64,000 nucleotides of DNA from Frankia sp. QA3 (GCF_000262465.1 NZ_CM001489.1:4430774-4494773), one strand, 5' to 3'. Counted from the first letter of the stretch, positions 50,231 through 61,311 are shown. The notes: generated by a model from the letters alone, not told the origin. Numbers and translations: made by a program.

Positions 50231-50320
50231 ACGGGAGCAGTCCGGACGGGAGCAGTCCGGACGGGAGCAGTCCGGACGGGAGAGGTCCAGGCGGGAGGGG
50301 TCCAGGCGGGAGGGGTGACG
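50231..50320. repeat. Six 15-bp tandem repeats
   Basis: ACGGGAGCAGTCCGG is repeated three times exactly (50231-50275), followed by three degenerate copies to 50320. Located 25 bases after the lysozyme stop. Confidence 0.9.
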
Positions 50321-50375
50321 TCGGCACGGGGCGGGTATCGCACCTAAGTGGCGGACGGTAGCCTTCTGACTACCG

Positions 50376-50397
50376 GGTGTACACCGGACCGTACGGT
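50376..50397. promoter_or_regulatory. Paired 10-bp palindromes upstream of the small membrane protein gene
   Basis: GGTGTACACC (50376-50385) and ACCGTACGGT (50388-50397) are perfect palindromes separated by two bases, centres 12 apart. They could be a double operator about 120 bases before the gene at 50519. Confidence 0.35.
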
Positions 50398-50518
50398 GCG
50401 GGTATCCACCCGCCGCGACCACGAGGTCGCGCCCCGCCCTATCCCGGTGGTCCGCCTCACCGGGGCGTGGCGGTACACCGGCCGGGCGAGGCGCCGGCGT
50501 CGAACGGGGAGGATGAAG

Positions 50519-51112
50519 ATGGCAGGAAACCGGGCGGTACGCCCGCTGAGCGGATGGCTCACCTTCGCCGCCGTGATCATGTTCATCGTCGGATTCCACA
50601 ATCTGATCTACGGCATCGCGGCCCTGCGCGACTACACGGTGGTCGTGAACAACCTCAACGGCAACACGAACGTGCTGTACGCCGACACCAACTTCTGGGG
50701 CTGGCTGTGGATCGCGGTCGGCGTCGTCGAGATGCTGATCGCCTACGGGATCTACATCCGCAACGACACGGCGCGGTGGGCCGGCATCGCTATCGCGGCG
50801 ATCAACGCGATCGGCCAGCTTGCCTTCATGGCGGCGTTCCCGTTCTGGTCGATCGTCATCATCGCGATCGACATCCTGGTGATCTACGCCCTCTGCACCT
50901 ATGACACCGCCCGCGGCGGCTACGGAGAGCCGTACCCGGGCGACCGAGCCGGCGTCGGTGAGGCCGCCGGCCGCGGCGCGGGCGTCGGCGGCCGGCACAC
51001 GGAGACCGCGGGTGTCCAGCCGGGCTCTGGCGGGTTCACCGGCCGTGGCCCGGGAGGTCCGGGCGGCGCCGGGCGCGGTGACGAGGGTCCTCCGCCCACC
51101 GTCAACGGCTGA
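50519..51112 (+). CDS. Four-helix membrane protein, DUF7144-like
   Basis: Function unknown. ATG at 50519 lies six bases after GGGGAGG; the ATG six bases earlier has no room for a binding site. 197 residues with four hydrophobic helices (WLTFAAVIMFIVGFHNLIYG, WGWLWIAVGVVEMLIAYGIY, WAGIAIAAINAIGQLAFMAA, FWSIVIIAIDILVIYALCTY), then a Gly-rich cytoplasmic tail of about 60 residues. Similar small proteins are widespread in actinobacteria. The family name is from memory of the pattern. Confidence 0.75.
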   Translation: MAGNRAVRPLSGWLTFAAVIMFIVGFHNLIYGIAALRDYTVVVNNLNGNTNVLYADTNFWGWLWIAVGVVEMLIAYGIYIRNDTARWAGIAIAAINAIGQLAFMAAFPFWSIVIIAIDILVIYALCTYDTARGGYGEPYPGDRAGVGEAAGRGAGVGGRHTETAGVQPGSGGFTGRGPGGPGGAGRGDEGPPPTVNG

Positions 51113-51173
51113 GGCGGCGGCTGAGGCGGCGGCCGACCGGCTCGCCGGAGGAGGAGGTGCGCGCCTGTGCGGC

Positions 51174-51647
51174 TCAGGGCACCGGATCGGCTAGTCGGGC
51201 CCGCCAGGCCGCGCACCGCTGGACGTAGTCGCCGAGGTGCCGGTCGGCGAACGCACGGGCGTCCCAGTCCTCGGCGGTCACCTCGGCGACATCCAGCCAG
51301 AGGTAGGCGGCCGCCGGGCGCCCGTCGGCCAGGACGAGCGGACCGGCCTCGTAGGCCGAGCCCTCGAAGGCGTCGAGGACGGCCCGTTCTCTCGGATCGA
51401 GGCCGACGAGCACCCGGCCCGCGGCCGGCGCCTCGTCCCGGGCCACCCGGCGTACCAGTCCCGGGTAGAGGCGGTCGCGCAGCCGGGCGGCCCGCCACCC
51501 GGGGGCGGCGGCGGACTCCATCGGCGGCACCCGGCCGATCAGTGTCGAGACCACTTCGGGAAACATCAGCGTCCCGTAGACGAACAGCAGTGGACCGGGG
51601 CCGTCTGCCGGGACCGGCGGGCGGCGCTCGGCGGCGGATCGCGACAT
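51174..51647 (-). CDS. Gamma-glutamylcyclotransferase-like protein
   Basis: AIG2/GGCT-fold protein that may cyclise gamma-glutamyl groups to 5-oxoproline; the substrate is unknown. ATG at 51647 gives 157 residues: VYGTLMFPEVV near residue 23 and the region FEGSAYE, where Glu95 is the probable general acid-base. No good binding site precedes the ATG. Divergent from pyrE. Confidence 0.8.
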   Translation of the reverse strand: MSRSAAERRPPVPADGPGPLLFVYGTLMFPEVVSTLIGRVPPMESAAAPGWRAARLRDRLYPGLVRRVARDEAPAAGRVLVGLDPRERAVLDAFEGSAYEAGPLVLADGRPAAAYLWLDVAEVTAEDWDARAFADRHLGDYVQRCAAWRARLADPVP

Positions 51648-51892
51648 GGGAGCACCGTAACGCCGGTTGCGCACCGGACGTCCCGATGCGCCGGGTGTGG
51701 GCGGCCGGCGGGCGGGACCGGCACGCCCGTCGACCCGGGCGAGGCGGCGCAAGGCCGACCAAGCCGCCAACCGGAAGAAGAGAAGAAGAGGGGCTGCAAG
51801 GGCCGCCGCGTAGGACGACGCCAGGGCTGACTCGTCCTATCCGACCCGGCCCAACCCGACGATCGTGGTGTTCCGCGGAACCGCACCACGCC

Positions 51893-51926
<34 letters not shown>

Positions 51927-51992
51927 TGATCATGGCGTATCCCCGCCTCTACGCCTCGACGATCCGGACCAAGGAGCGCAAACGAACCCCCT

Positions 51993-52022
51993 TTGGTCAC
52001 AATCAAATACGCGCCCTAGAGT
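51993..52022 (+). promoter_or_regulatory. Candidate leaderless promoter of pyrE
   Basis: TTGGTC (51993-51998), 18-base AT-richer spacer, TAGAGT (52017-52022), eight bases before the pyrE GTG. No ribosome binding site precedes the start, as expected for a leaderless message. Confidence 0.55.
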
Positions 52023-52030
52023 GCACTGAC

Positions 52031-52564
52031 GTGAGCGACAACGCGGCGCTGGCCGCCCGGGTCCGGGCCGCCTCCCATCTGACCGGCACCTTCCTGCTCC
52101 GGTCGGGCAAGACGAGCACCGAGTATTTCGACAAGTACTTGTTCGAGGCTGACCCGGAGCTGCTCGCCGCGATCGTCGACGGCCTGACCGGGCTGGTGCC
52201 GGCGGGCACCGAGGTCCTGGCCGGGCTCGAACTCGGCGGCGTGCCCCTGGCCACTCTGCTCTCCCAGCGCACCGGCCTGCCCACACGGTTCGTGCGCAAG
52301 AAGGCCAAGGAGTACGGCACGCGGCGGATCGCCGAGGGCGGCGAGGTCACCGGCCGCCGCGTCGTCCTCGTCGAGGATGTCGTCACCTCCGGCGGCGCCG
52401 TGCTCGACGCGACGAAGGTGCTGCGCGACGACGGCGCGGTCGTCGAGGACGTGCTTTGCGTGATCGACCGCAGCGAGGGCGGCCGGGAGCGACTGGCCGA
52501 ACTCGGCCTGACCCTTCGCCCGCTGCTGACCCGCGCCGAGCTGGACGCCGCCGCAGCCCGCTGA
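52031..52564 (+). CDS. pyrE: Orotate phosphoribosyltransferase
   Basis: Joins orotate to PRPP to give OMP in pyrimidine synthesis. GTG at 52031 (VSDNAALAARVRAASHLTGT) gives 177 residues. The PRPP loop VVLVEDVVTSGGA is at residues 111-123 and the lysine-rich loop FVRKKAKEYGTRR precedes it. Stands alone, away from other pyr genes in this window. Confidence 0.95.
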   Translation: MSDNAALAARVRAASHLTGTFLLRSGKTSTEYFDKYLFEADPELLAAIVDGLTGLVPAGTEVLAGLELGGVPLATLLSQRTGLPTRFVRKKAKEYGTRRIAEGGEVTGRRVVLVEDVVTSGGAVLDATKVLRDDGAVVEDVLCVIDRSEGGRERLAELGLTLRPLLTRAELDAAAAR

Positions 52565-52636
52565 GCGGCGAGTCCGACAGGCCCCCGTCACGCCCCCGCC
52601 AGCCGGCGGTCCCTCAGGGCGCCACCCCACCCCGGG

Positions 52637-53503
52637 TCAGACAAGGCGCTGACCGCCATCGACGTGCACCACGGTGCCGGTGATGAAGGGGTTGCGCATC
52701 ACCGCGAGGTAGGCCGCCGCGATGTCCGCCGGCTGGCCGACCCGACCCGCGGGCAGGCGACGGCCCATCTCATCGAGGGTCTGCGGCCGGGCGGCACCGG
52801 CGAGGACGTCCCAGATCGGTGTGTCGACCCAGCCCGGGGAGACGGCGTTGACCCGGATCGGCGCCAGCTCGACGGCGAGTGCCGCGGCGATCGATGCCAG
52901 CGCCCCGTTGACACCAGCCACGAGCGCCCCGCCCGCGCTCGGCCGGTAGGCGGCGATGCCGGAGGTGAAGGTGATCGAGCCGGTCGGCGCAAGGTGTGGT
53001 GCCGCGTGTCGGGCTAGCAGCAGGGAACCGATGAGCTTGCTGTCGACGAGGCCGCGGGCGCGGTCCGGGTCGAAGGCGGCGACGGGTCCATAGGCGGTGG
53101 AGACGTCGGCCGCGGTCGCCACGACGTGGTCCAGTGGGCCGGCTTCGGCGCACAGTCGGGCGACGTCGTCCGCCACACCCATGTCCGCAACCGCCGCGCG
53201 GACCGGGCCGGGCAGCCCGGCAAGCGCCTCGACGGCCTCGGCGAGCCGCCGCGCCGACCGGCCCGCGAGGATGGCCTCCGAGCCTGCGGTCGCAAGCGTC
53301 GTGACCAGGGCGAGTCCGATCCCCGATGAACCGCCGACGATGAGCACCCGCTCCGGCCGCGGGGCCGCGCTGGCAGCGGTGAGATCGTCGGTAGCCGGCG
53401 GCCGGCGCGGCGACCCCGCCGGGATCCAGGCGGGCTCGACGGACCCTGGCTGCGCGCAGGTGCGGCCCGGCGTGGGTCTGGACGGAAATGCGGAATCGGG
53501 CAC
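52637..53503 (-). CDS. SDR-family protein lacking the YxxxK catalytic pair
   Basis: Rossmann-fold short-chain dehydrogenase family. GTG at 53503 gives 288 residues; an about 65-residue disordered lead is followed by the nucleotide motif IVGGSSGIGLAL, DHVVATAAD, and the family end VRVNAVSPGWVDTPIWD-like block. A Ser is present (FTSGIAAYRPS), but where YxxxK is expected the sequence reads VAGVNGAL, so Tyr and Lys are Val and Asn. It may use other residues or be a regulator. A LysR gene lies 110 bases upstream on the same strand. Confidence 0.8.
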   Translation of the reverse strand: MPDSAFPSRPTPGRTCAQPGSVEPAWIPAGSPRRPPATDDLTAASAAPRPERVLIVGGSSGIGLALVTTLATAGSEAILAGRSARRLAEAVEALAGLPGPVRAAVADMGVADDVARLCAEAGPLDHVVATAADVSTAYGPVAAFDPDRARGLVDSKLIGSLLLARHAAPHLAPTGSITFTSGIAAYRPSAGGALVAGVNGALASIAAALAVELAPIRVNAVSPGWVDTPIWDVLAGAARPQTLDEMGRRLPAGRVGQPADIAAAYLAVMRNPFITGTVVHVDGGQRLV

Positions 53504-53613
53504 GTGTGGAGGCCTTTCCTGCTCTGGGGCGCCGAATGGCGCCGTGCACCGAGCCCACCACCGCCGGCGGCATCGGTCGATGTCGTGCTGCCGAAGGCCC
53601 GTTAGCCCGCGGC

Positions 53614-54588
53614 TCACAGGCCGGTCGGCGGTGCGGCGCTCCGCGAGTACCCGACAAGCAGGCCGCCGCGTTCCACTGGCGCCCGCTTCGGCCGGAACCG
53701 GGCAGCCTGGCGGTCGAGCTCGACGATCAGGTCGCGCAGGGCGGGGTTACGGTTGTCGCTTCGCCAGGCCAGCGCGTAGCTCACCCACAGCGGCCGGGCA
53801 TCGAGCGGCCGCCAGACCAGGTCGGTGCCCGCTGCCCCGCGCGTCGAGCTCAGGCTCACCGCGGCAGCGCGCAGCGGGAGCGTCGTGCGCAGCTGGGCGT
53901 GCCCGACCGCGCTTGCGCTGAGGCGCACCGCCCCGGCCAGGTCCCGCACCGCTGCCACGAGCGCGTCGTGGAAGCCGGGCGCGAGCTCACGTGGGAACAG
54001 CACCAGCTCGACGTCGGCCAGCTCGGCTGGGTCGAGGCTGGCCCGTCCGGCCCAGTGGTGGCCGGACGACATGAGCACGCCGAGTTCCTCTCGGGCGATC
54101 CGATGGACCCGCGTGCCGGCTGGCGCGGCCACCGGACAACGGACCAGGGCCAGATCCAGCTCGCCCGCGGCAAGCCGACGCAGCTGGTCGGTCGTGGTGC
54201 CACCGAGAAGGACCGTGCGGGCGGCTGGCGCCACCGCGACCAGCACCTGCTCCAGCCACGCGGGCAGCGCGGGCGGCACGCCGTTGAGCAGGCCCTGCCG
54301 AAGGACCGGCTCGGCGAGCCCGGCGGCCTGGCGGGCCGCCAACAGCGCATCGTCGGCCCTGCGCAAGGTTTCCCTGGCTCCGTCGAGCAGGACCCGACCA
54401 ACGGGCGTGAGATCGACCCCGCGGGGGTGGCGGACAAGCAGCGGGGCGCCGACCCGCCGTTCGAGCGCTCTGATCTGCTGGCTCAGCGTGGGCGGGGAGA
54501 TCCGCAGCCGGTCAGCGGCCCGGCCGAAGTGGCGCTCCTCCGCAACGGCGACGAAGTACCGGAGATGGCGCAGCTCCACTCTCCGCAC
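53614..54588 (-). CDS. LysR-family transcriptional regulator
   Basis: 324 residues: N-terminal winged helix-turn-helix (LRHLRYFVAVAEERHFGRAA, then LSQQIRALERRVGAPLLVR) and a periplasmic-binding-protein-like effector domain from about residue 95. GTG at 54588, or another GTG at 54579. It runs in the same direction as the SDR gene instead of divergently, so the usual divergent target arrangement is missing; the SDR is still its likeliest target. Confidence 0.88.
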   Translation of the reverse strand: MRRVELRHLRYFVAVAEERHFGRAADRLRISPPTLSQQIRALERRVGAPLLVRHPRGVDLTPVGRVLLDGARETLRRADDALLAARQAAGLAEPVLRQGLLNGVPPALPAWLEQVLVAVAPAARTVLLGGTTTDQLRRLAAGELDLALVRCPVAAPAGTRVHRIAREELGVLMSSGHHWAGRASLDPAELADVELVLFPRELAPGFHDALVAAVRDLAGAVRLSASAVGHAQLRTTLPLRAAAVSLSSTRGAAGTDLVWRPLDARPLWVSYALAWRSDNRNPALRDLIVELDRQAARFRPKRAPVERGGLLVGYSRSAAPPTGL

Positions 54589-54660
54589 GATAACCCGGTC
54601 CGGACCTGCCTCCGGACGGACGTTGGCCCAGATCCGGGCACGGCAACGGAGCCCGGAACG

Positions 54661-54695
54661 CAGTCAGGCCCGGAGCATCGCTCCGGGCCTGACTG
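54661..54695 (-). terminator. Terminator of tRNA-Tyr
   Basis: A perfect 16-bp stem, CAGTCAGGCCCGGAGC (54661-54676) with 54680-54695, loop ATC, starting 31 bases beyond the tRNA 3' end and ahead of the LysR gene. Confidence 0.75.
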
Positions 54696-54725
54696 GCAGT
54701 GCGAGTCCCGGGTCGAGCCCGGGGA

Positions 54726-54810
54726 TGGTGGCAGGTGATGGATTCGAACCATCGTAGGCTGAGCCGACGGTTTTACAGACCGTTCCCTTTGGCCGCTCGG
54801 GCAACCTGCC
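54726..54810 (-). tRNA. tRNA-Tyr (GTA anticodon)
   Basis: 85 bases with an encoded CCA. A long variable arm marks a class II tRNA; anticodon loop CTGTAAA, acceptor GGCAGGT/ACCTGCC, T-arm GGTTCGAATCC. Confidence 0.95.
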
Positions 54811-54820
54811 TTCGTAGAGG

Positions 54821-54826
54821 AGCATA
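54821..54826 (-). promoter_or_regulatory. Candidate -10 of tRNA-Tyr
   Basis: Minus strand TATGCT, placing the start about three bases before the mature tRNA. No clear -35 is visible. Confidence 0.35.
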
Positions 54827-55008
54827 CCGGTCCCGCCGGCCCACCGGGACGGCGGACCGTCCTGCAAGGCTGTCGTCGATCGAATACAACGGCGAGTAGC
54901 CACCCCCCGAGGCGGGTACCGCCCGTGATGAACACGTACGGTGCCCGACTCGACACCCTCGCCCAGCCAGACATCCCCCGCACCGAACCGAACTGGAGGT
55001 CCGCGCAC

Positions 55009-55497
55009 GTGGCAGACCCGTCCTTCGACATCGTCAGCAAAGTCGACGCACAGGAGATAGACAACGCCGTCAACCAGACAGCCAAGGAGATCCGGACCCG
55101 CTTCGACTTCCGCGACACCGGCGCGTCGGCCGCCCTGTCCGGCGAGTCGATTCTGCTCGTAGCGAACACGGACGAGCGGGTCAAGGCGGTGCTCGACGTC
55201 CTGCAGGAGAAGTTCGTCAAGCGCGGCATCTCGCTCAAGGCGCTGTCGTTCGACGAGCCCAAGCCCTCGGGCAAGGAGTTCCGCCTGTCGGTGACCGTCC
55301 AGCAGGGCATCTCGGACGACAAGGCCCGGGCGATCGCAAAGAAGATCCGGACGGATGGCCCCAAGGGGGTACAGGCCCAGATCCAGGGCGACCAGCTCCG
55401 GGTCACCGGGAAGAAGCGGGACGACCTGCAGCGGGTGATCCAGCTGCTGAAGGCCGAGGACTTCGAGGTCCCGCTCCAGTTCGTCAACTACCGCTGA
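55009..55497 (+). CDS. YajQ-family nucleotide-binding protein
   Basis: 162 residues from a GTG with GGAGG eight bases upstream (VADPSFDIVSKVDAQEIDNA). KEIRTRFDFRDTGAS and KKIRTDGPKGVQAQIQGDQL match the YajQ (UPF0234) family, two RRM-like domains. Homologues in other bacteria bind c-di-GMP or RNA; the role here is unknown. Followed by a clear terminator. Confidence 0.93.
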   Translation: MADPSFDIVSKVDAQEIDNAVNQTAKEIRTRFDFRDTGASAALSGESILLVANTDERVKAVLDVLQEKFVKRGISLKALSFDEPKPSGKEFRLSVTVQQGISDDKARAIAKKIRTDGPKGVQAQIQGDQLRVTGKKRDDLQRVIQLLKAEDFEVPLQFVNYR

Positions 55498-55517
55498 GGC
55501 CGGTACCCAGAAACGGC

Positions 55518-55552
55518 GCACCCCGCCCGATGGGGGGTTTCGGGCGGGGTGC
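55518..55552 (+). terminator. Terminator after the yajQ-family gene
   Basis: GCACCCCGCCCG (55518-55529) pairs perfectly with 55541-55552, loop ATGGGGGGTTT, 20 bases after the stop. Confidence 0.7.
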
Positions 55553-55617
55553 CTGCGGCGGAACCTGGGGGGTTCGCTCCGCCGCCGTCATGGCCGTGGA
55601 ACGACGCCGTTCCCGGC

Positions 55618-55646
55618 TACCGTCCCGCGATACGCGGTCGACGGTA
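55618..55646. other. Stem-loop between convergent genes
   Basis: TACCGTC plus CCGCG pairs with CGCGG and GACGGTA (two-base bulge) around ATA. It lies between the yajQ-family gene and htpX, whose 3' end is 72 bases away. Confidence 0.45.
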
Positions 55647-55717
55647 AAAGCCTACTCTGAGTCCTCGACTGTAATACGTCGATGCCACGGCGGACAACAC
55701 CGTCATCAGGTGCCCGG

Positions 55718-56590
55718 TCACCGATACGGATTCATGCGCGCAAGCTGTTCCAGGCGGGCGATCCGCTCGTTCATGGGCGGATGGGTCGAGAACAACCGAC
55801 CGACACCACCGCCCCGGAACGGATTGGCAATCATCAGCGCGGCCGCGGGGCCCAGCTTCGAGTTCTGTGGCAGCGGCCGGGCAGACGTGCCCGTCTCCAG
55901 CTTGCGCAGCGCGCTGGCCAGGCCGAGCGGGTCGCCGGTGAGCGTCGCGCCCGACTCGTCGGCCTGGTACTCCCGGGACCGGCTGATGGCGAGCTGAATG
56001 ATCGTCGCCGCCACCGGACCGAGAATCATCAGCAGCAGCAGCTCGAAGATGCCCGGACCGTTCTCTTCGTCCCGTCCGCCGAAGATGGCCAGGAACTGGG
56101 CCATATTCGCCAGGTACACGATGACGCTGGCGAGAGCGCCGGCGACCGAGGCGATGAGAATGTCGCGGTTGTACACATGGCTGAGTTCATGCCCGAGGAC
56201 GCCGCGCAGCTCACGATCGTCCATCAGCTCCATGATGCCCTCGGTGCAGCAGACCGCCGCGTTGCGCGGATTGCGACCGGTGGCGAAGGCATTGGGCGAG
56301 CGGGTCGGGCTCAGGTACAGCCGAGGCATCGGCATCCGGGCATTGCGGGCGAGCTCCCCGACGATGGCGTAGAGGCGGGGCTGCTCGACCTGCGTGACCG
56401 GGTAGGCCCGCATCGCCCGCAGGGCGATGCGATCCGAGTAGAAGTAGGAAAAGCCGTTCATCGCGAGCGCGATCACCAACGCGATGAGCAGTCCACCCCG
56501 CCCGAACAACGACCCCACCAGCAGGATGGCGGCGGAGAGCACGCCCAGCAGCAGCGCGGTCTTCAGACCGTTGAGGTGGCGGTGTGGCAT
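55718..56590 (-). CDS. htpX: HtpX-family membrane zinc metalloprotease
   Basis: M48 protease involved in membrane protein quality control. 290 residues with two N-terminal helices, the zinc motif HELSH (134-138), third ligand Glu207 in REYQADE, and two more helices between. The end STHPPMNERIARLEQL is typical. ATG at 56590. Confidence 0.95.
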   Translation of the reverse strand: MPHRHLNGLKTALLLGVLSAAILLVGSLFGRGGLLIALVIALAMNGFSYFYSDRIALRAMRAYPVTQVEQPRLYAIVGELARNARMPMPRLYLSPTRSPNAFATGRNPRNAAVCCTEGIMELMDDRELRGVLGHELSHVYNRDILIASVAGALASVIVYLANMAQFLAIFGGRDEENGPGIFELLLLMILGPVAATIIQLAISRSREYQADESGATLTGDPLGLASALRKLETGTSARPLPQNSKLGPAAALMIANPFRGGGVGRLFSTHPPMNERIARLEQLARMNPYR

Positions 56591-56741
56591 GGCGATCGGT
56601 TGTCCGTCCTGTCGAGCCGGTACGGCTGTTCAACGCGGGGACTCCGTACCAACGTTCCCGGCCTCCGTGTGGCCGATGCCTCCCCGACGCCTCCCCGATG
56701 TCTCCCCGCGGCCTCCCCAGCCGCCCCGCCGCCCCGCCGCG

Positions 56742-57884
56742 TCAGCCGGGGTCGACCGGACCACCGGGACGACCAGGACCACCGGGACGACCAGGACCAC
56801 CGGTCTCGTCCTGGCCGGCCGCCCGCTGCGGGTCTGTGGCCGCGCCCACGCGCAGCCGGTCGGCCACGGGCGCATCGAGCAGGCCGGCGCGCTCCAGCCC
56901 GCCGGTCGTGTAGGTCACCAGCGCCCGGTAGACGTCGGCGACGGTGGGATCCAGGGCGTCCAGCGCCCGTAGGTGGGCCTGGACGGTGCCGAGATCCCCC
57001 CGGCGGACCGGTCCCGTGGCCGCCGGCCAGCCACCGGTGAGGGCGTTGTCCAGGGAGGCCCGCAGCAGCGGGGCGAGTGCGGCACCCGGATCGGCGACGC
57101 CCGCCGCCGCGAGCGTCTCTCGGGCGGCCACGGTCAGGCTGGTCAGGAAGTTGCCACCGAGGACCAGCGCGGCGTGGTAGAGATCACGCCGACCATCCTC
57201 GATCAGCAGCGGGATGCCCCCGACGTCGGTGACGAGCCCCCGGGCCCGGGCCTCGGCGCCGGAGTCCGCGGTGATGCCGAACGGCACCCCGGTGAACACG
57301 CCCGGGTCCCCCGCCGTCCCGGGCAACGTCATGATCGGATGCAGTGCGACCCGGGCCGCGCCCACGCGCGCGCCGGCGGCGAGCACACCCAGCCCGTGCC
57401 GGCCGCTGAGGTGCGCGAGGGTCTGCCCCGCCCGCACGGCGCCCGCGGCCACGAGTTCGGCCGCCACCGGCGCGATCGCGTCGTCCGGAACGGCGATGAG
57501 TACCACCTCGGCCGCCCGCAGCCGCGCCGCCACCTGCGGCACCGAGCCGATCCGCGCGCCCGGGAACCAGCCCGCCGCGCGTTCGCGGCCGGCGGGAGAC
57601 CGGGTGCTCACCGCCACCACCGGGTGACCCGCGGCGGCCAGGGCGAGCACGACGGCACTGCCGGCCCGACCCGCCCCGACGAGCCCGACCGTCTCCCGGC
57701 GACCGCGTCCGCCGAGGTCTCGTTCCGGCCGGCCGGGATCCCCGGCGGGCCCACCCCGAGGACCCGGTGCGGGCGGCCCGTCGACGGCGTCCGGCGCGGG
57801 CGGGTGCGCGCCCCGCGCCTGCCACGGGGCACCCGCGCCGCGGCCGGGACCCGGATCCGGCGCCGGGCGGGGGTCGGAGGTCAT
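56742..57884 (-). CDS. Rossmann/DUF2520 protein with Pro/Gly-rich ends
   Basis: Predicted NAD(P)-dependent enzyme of unknown substrate. ATG at 57884 gives 380 residues. About 65 Pro/Gly/Ala-rich residues lead; then GLVGAGRAGSAVVLALAAAG (nucleotide-binding turn), VLIAVPDDAI and HPIMTLPG. The DUF2520 helical domain holds YHAALVLGGNFLTSL. The tail is a collagen-like GRPGGP repeat encoded by 18-bp units at 56758-56803. In other actinobacteria this family is next to panC; here it is not. Confidence 0.82.
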   Translation of the reverse strand: MTSDPRPAPDPGPGRGAGAPWQARGAHPPAPDAVDGPPAPGPRGGPAGDPGRPERDLGGRGRRETVGLVGAGRAGSAVVLALAAAGHPVVAVSTRSPAGRERAAGWFPGARIGSVPQVAARLRAAEVVLIAVPDDAIAPVAAELVAAGAVRAGQTLAHLSGRHGLGVLAAGARVGAARVALHPIMTLPGTAGDPGVFTGVPFGITADSGAEARARGLVTDVGGIPLLIEDGRRDLYHAALVLGGNFLTSLTVAARETLAAAGVADPGAALAPLLRASLDNALTGGWPAATGPVRRGDLGTVQAHLRALDALDPTVADVYRALVTYTTGGLERAGLLDAPVADRLRVGAATDPQRAAGQDETGGPGRPGGPGRPGGPVDPG

Positions 57885-58366
57885 GGCTGCGATGCTGCTC
57901 CCCCGCGCCCGCACCGGTCGCGGTGGCACCTCGGCACCATCCGGCCAGTGCCCTGCGACCGATACGCTGCGTGGTGCGGCTCCCACCGCGGTGGCAACGG
58001 AAGATAGCGAGTCGCACACATGGAGTAATCGAAACAAAGTTGCGAATGTGTCTATTCGCCGACAGGCCACCCGGCCAGAGCTGTATGGAAAGCGGCGCGG
58101 AAGCGTATTGAATCCGTACCGCCCGCACCCATCGGGCGGGCGACGCATCCCGACCACCCGGACACGGGTGGCAGCAGCCGACCGCCAGGACGGGGGCATA
58201 CGTACGCAGAGTCGACAGGCAATCACTCTATGCCAGAGCACCCCGAGATCAACAGATTCGGGTCTGATCGTCGGGCCACCGCGTGCGATCGGTCGGCCCG
58301 GCACGCCGCACGCGTCCCATTGCTACAGCCGGTAGGCTGGTGTGGTACCCGAGGAGGTTACTGAAG
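57885..58366. other. Divergent spacer upstream of korA
   Basis: No gene supported. Positions 57995-58120 are distinctly AT-richer. TTGCTA with TGGTAC 17 bases on (58319-58347) could be a korA promoter, at low certainty. Confidence 0.35.
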
Positions 58367-60249
<1,883 letters not shown>

Positions 60250-60253
<4 letters not shown>

Positions 60254-61311
60254 CCGTCACGACGAATCACACCGGAATCAGCAATCGGCTGCTCGACCTG
60301 GTGCCGGCCGCGCCGGCCCAGCAGAGCCGCAAGGACTTCACCTCCGACCAGGAGGTGCGCTGGTGCCCGGGCTGCGGTGACTACGCCATCCTCGCCACCG
60401 TGCAGGGCTTCCTCCCCGAGCTCGGGGTCGCCCGCGAGAACATCGCCTTCATCTCCGGGATCGGCTGCTCCTCACGGTTCCCGTACTACCTGCAGACCTA
60501 CGGGATGCACTCCATCCACGGCCGCGCGCCGGCGATCGCCACCGGCCTCGCCACCTCGCGGCCCGACCTGTCGGTCTGGGTCGTCACCGGCGACGGCGAC
60601 GCGCTGTCCATCGGCGGCAACCACCTGCTGCACGCGCTGCGCCGCAACGTCAACCTCAAGATCCTCATGTTCAACAACCGGATCTACGGTCTGACCAAGG
60701 GCCAGTACTCGCCGACCTCCGAGGTCGGCAAGATCACCAAGTCGACACCGTTCGGCTCGCTGGACCGGCCGTACAACCCGGTGTCGCTGGCGATCGGCGC
60801 GGAGGCCACCTTCGTCGGGCGGTCGATCGACTCCGACCGGGCGCACCTGACCTCGGTGCTGCGCGCCGCGGCGGAGCACCCGGGGACCGCGTTCGTCGAG
60901 ATCTTCCAGAACTGCAACATCTTCAACGACGGCGCCTTCGACACGCTCAAGGACCGGTCGAGCCGCGACGACGTGACGTTGAAGCTGGCGCACGGCGAGC
61001 CGCTCGTCTTCGGCGCCGAGGGCGACAAGGCGATTCGCCGCGCGGATGACGGCAGCCTGGAGGTCGTACCCGCCGGCAGCCCCGGGGTCCTCGTCCACGA
61101 CGCCACCGCTACGGACCCGAGCCAGTCCTTCGCGCTGTCCCGGCTCACCGGGGACACGCACGGGGTGACCCCCATCGGGATCTTCCGCGACGTCGATGCA
61201 CCCACGTACGACGAGGCGCTCAACACGCAGATCAGCGATGCCCGGGCCCGGCAGGGTGAGGGCGACCTCATGTCGCTGATCTCCGGCGGGGAGACCTGGA
61301 CCATCGACTGA
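60250..61311 (+). CDS. korB: 2-oxoacid:ferredoxin oxidoreductase, beta subunit
   Basis: TPP- and 4Fe-4S-binding subunit. 353 residues from the GTG that overlaps the korA stop (GTGA). WCPGCGDY (Cys39, Cys42) starts the cluster motif with GIGCSS; the TPP motif is GDGD (114-117) to NN (142-143) in MFNNRIYGLTKGQYSPTS. No separate delta ferredoxin subunit is present nearby. Confidence 0.95.

Noticed and set aside
50231..50320. Pentapeptide-coding repeat on the minus strand
   Set aside because: The frame is open only because 15 is a multiple of 3; it runs antisense through the lysozyme gene and has no start.
57885..58304. Extension of the Rossmann/DUF2520 gene to 58304
   Set aside because: The added region is AT-richer and Arg/Ser/Cys-rich, unlike the gene, and contains the likely divergent promoter region.
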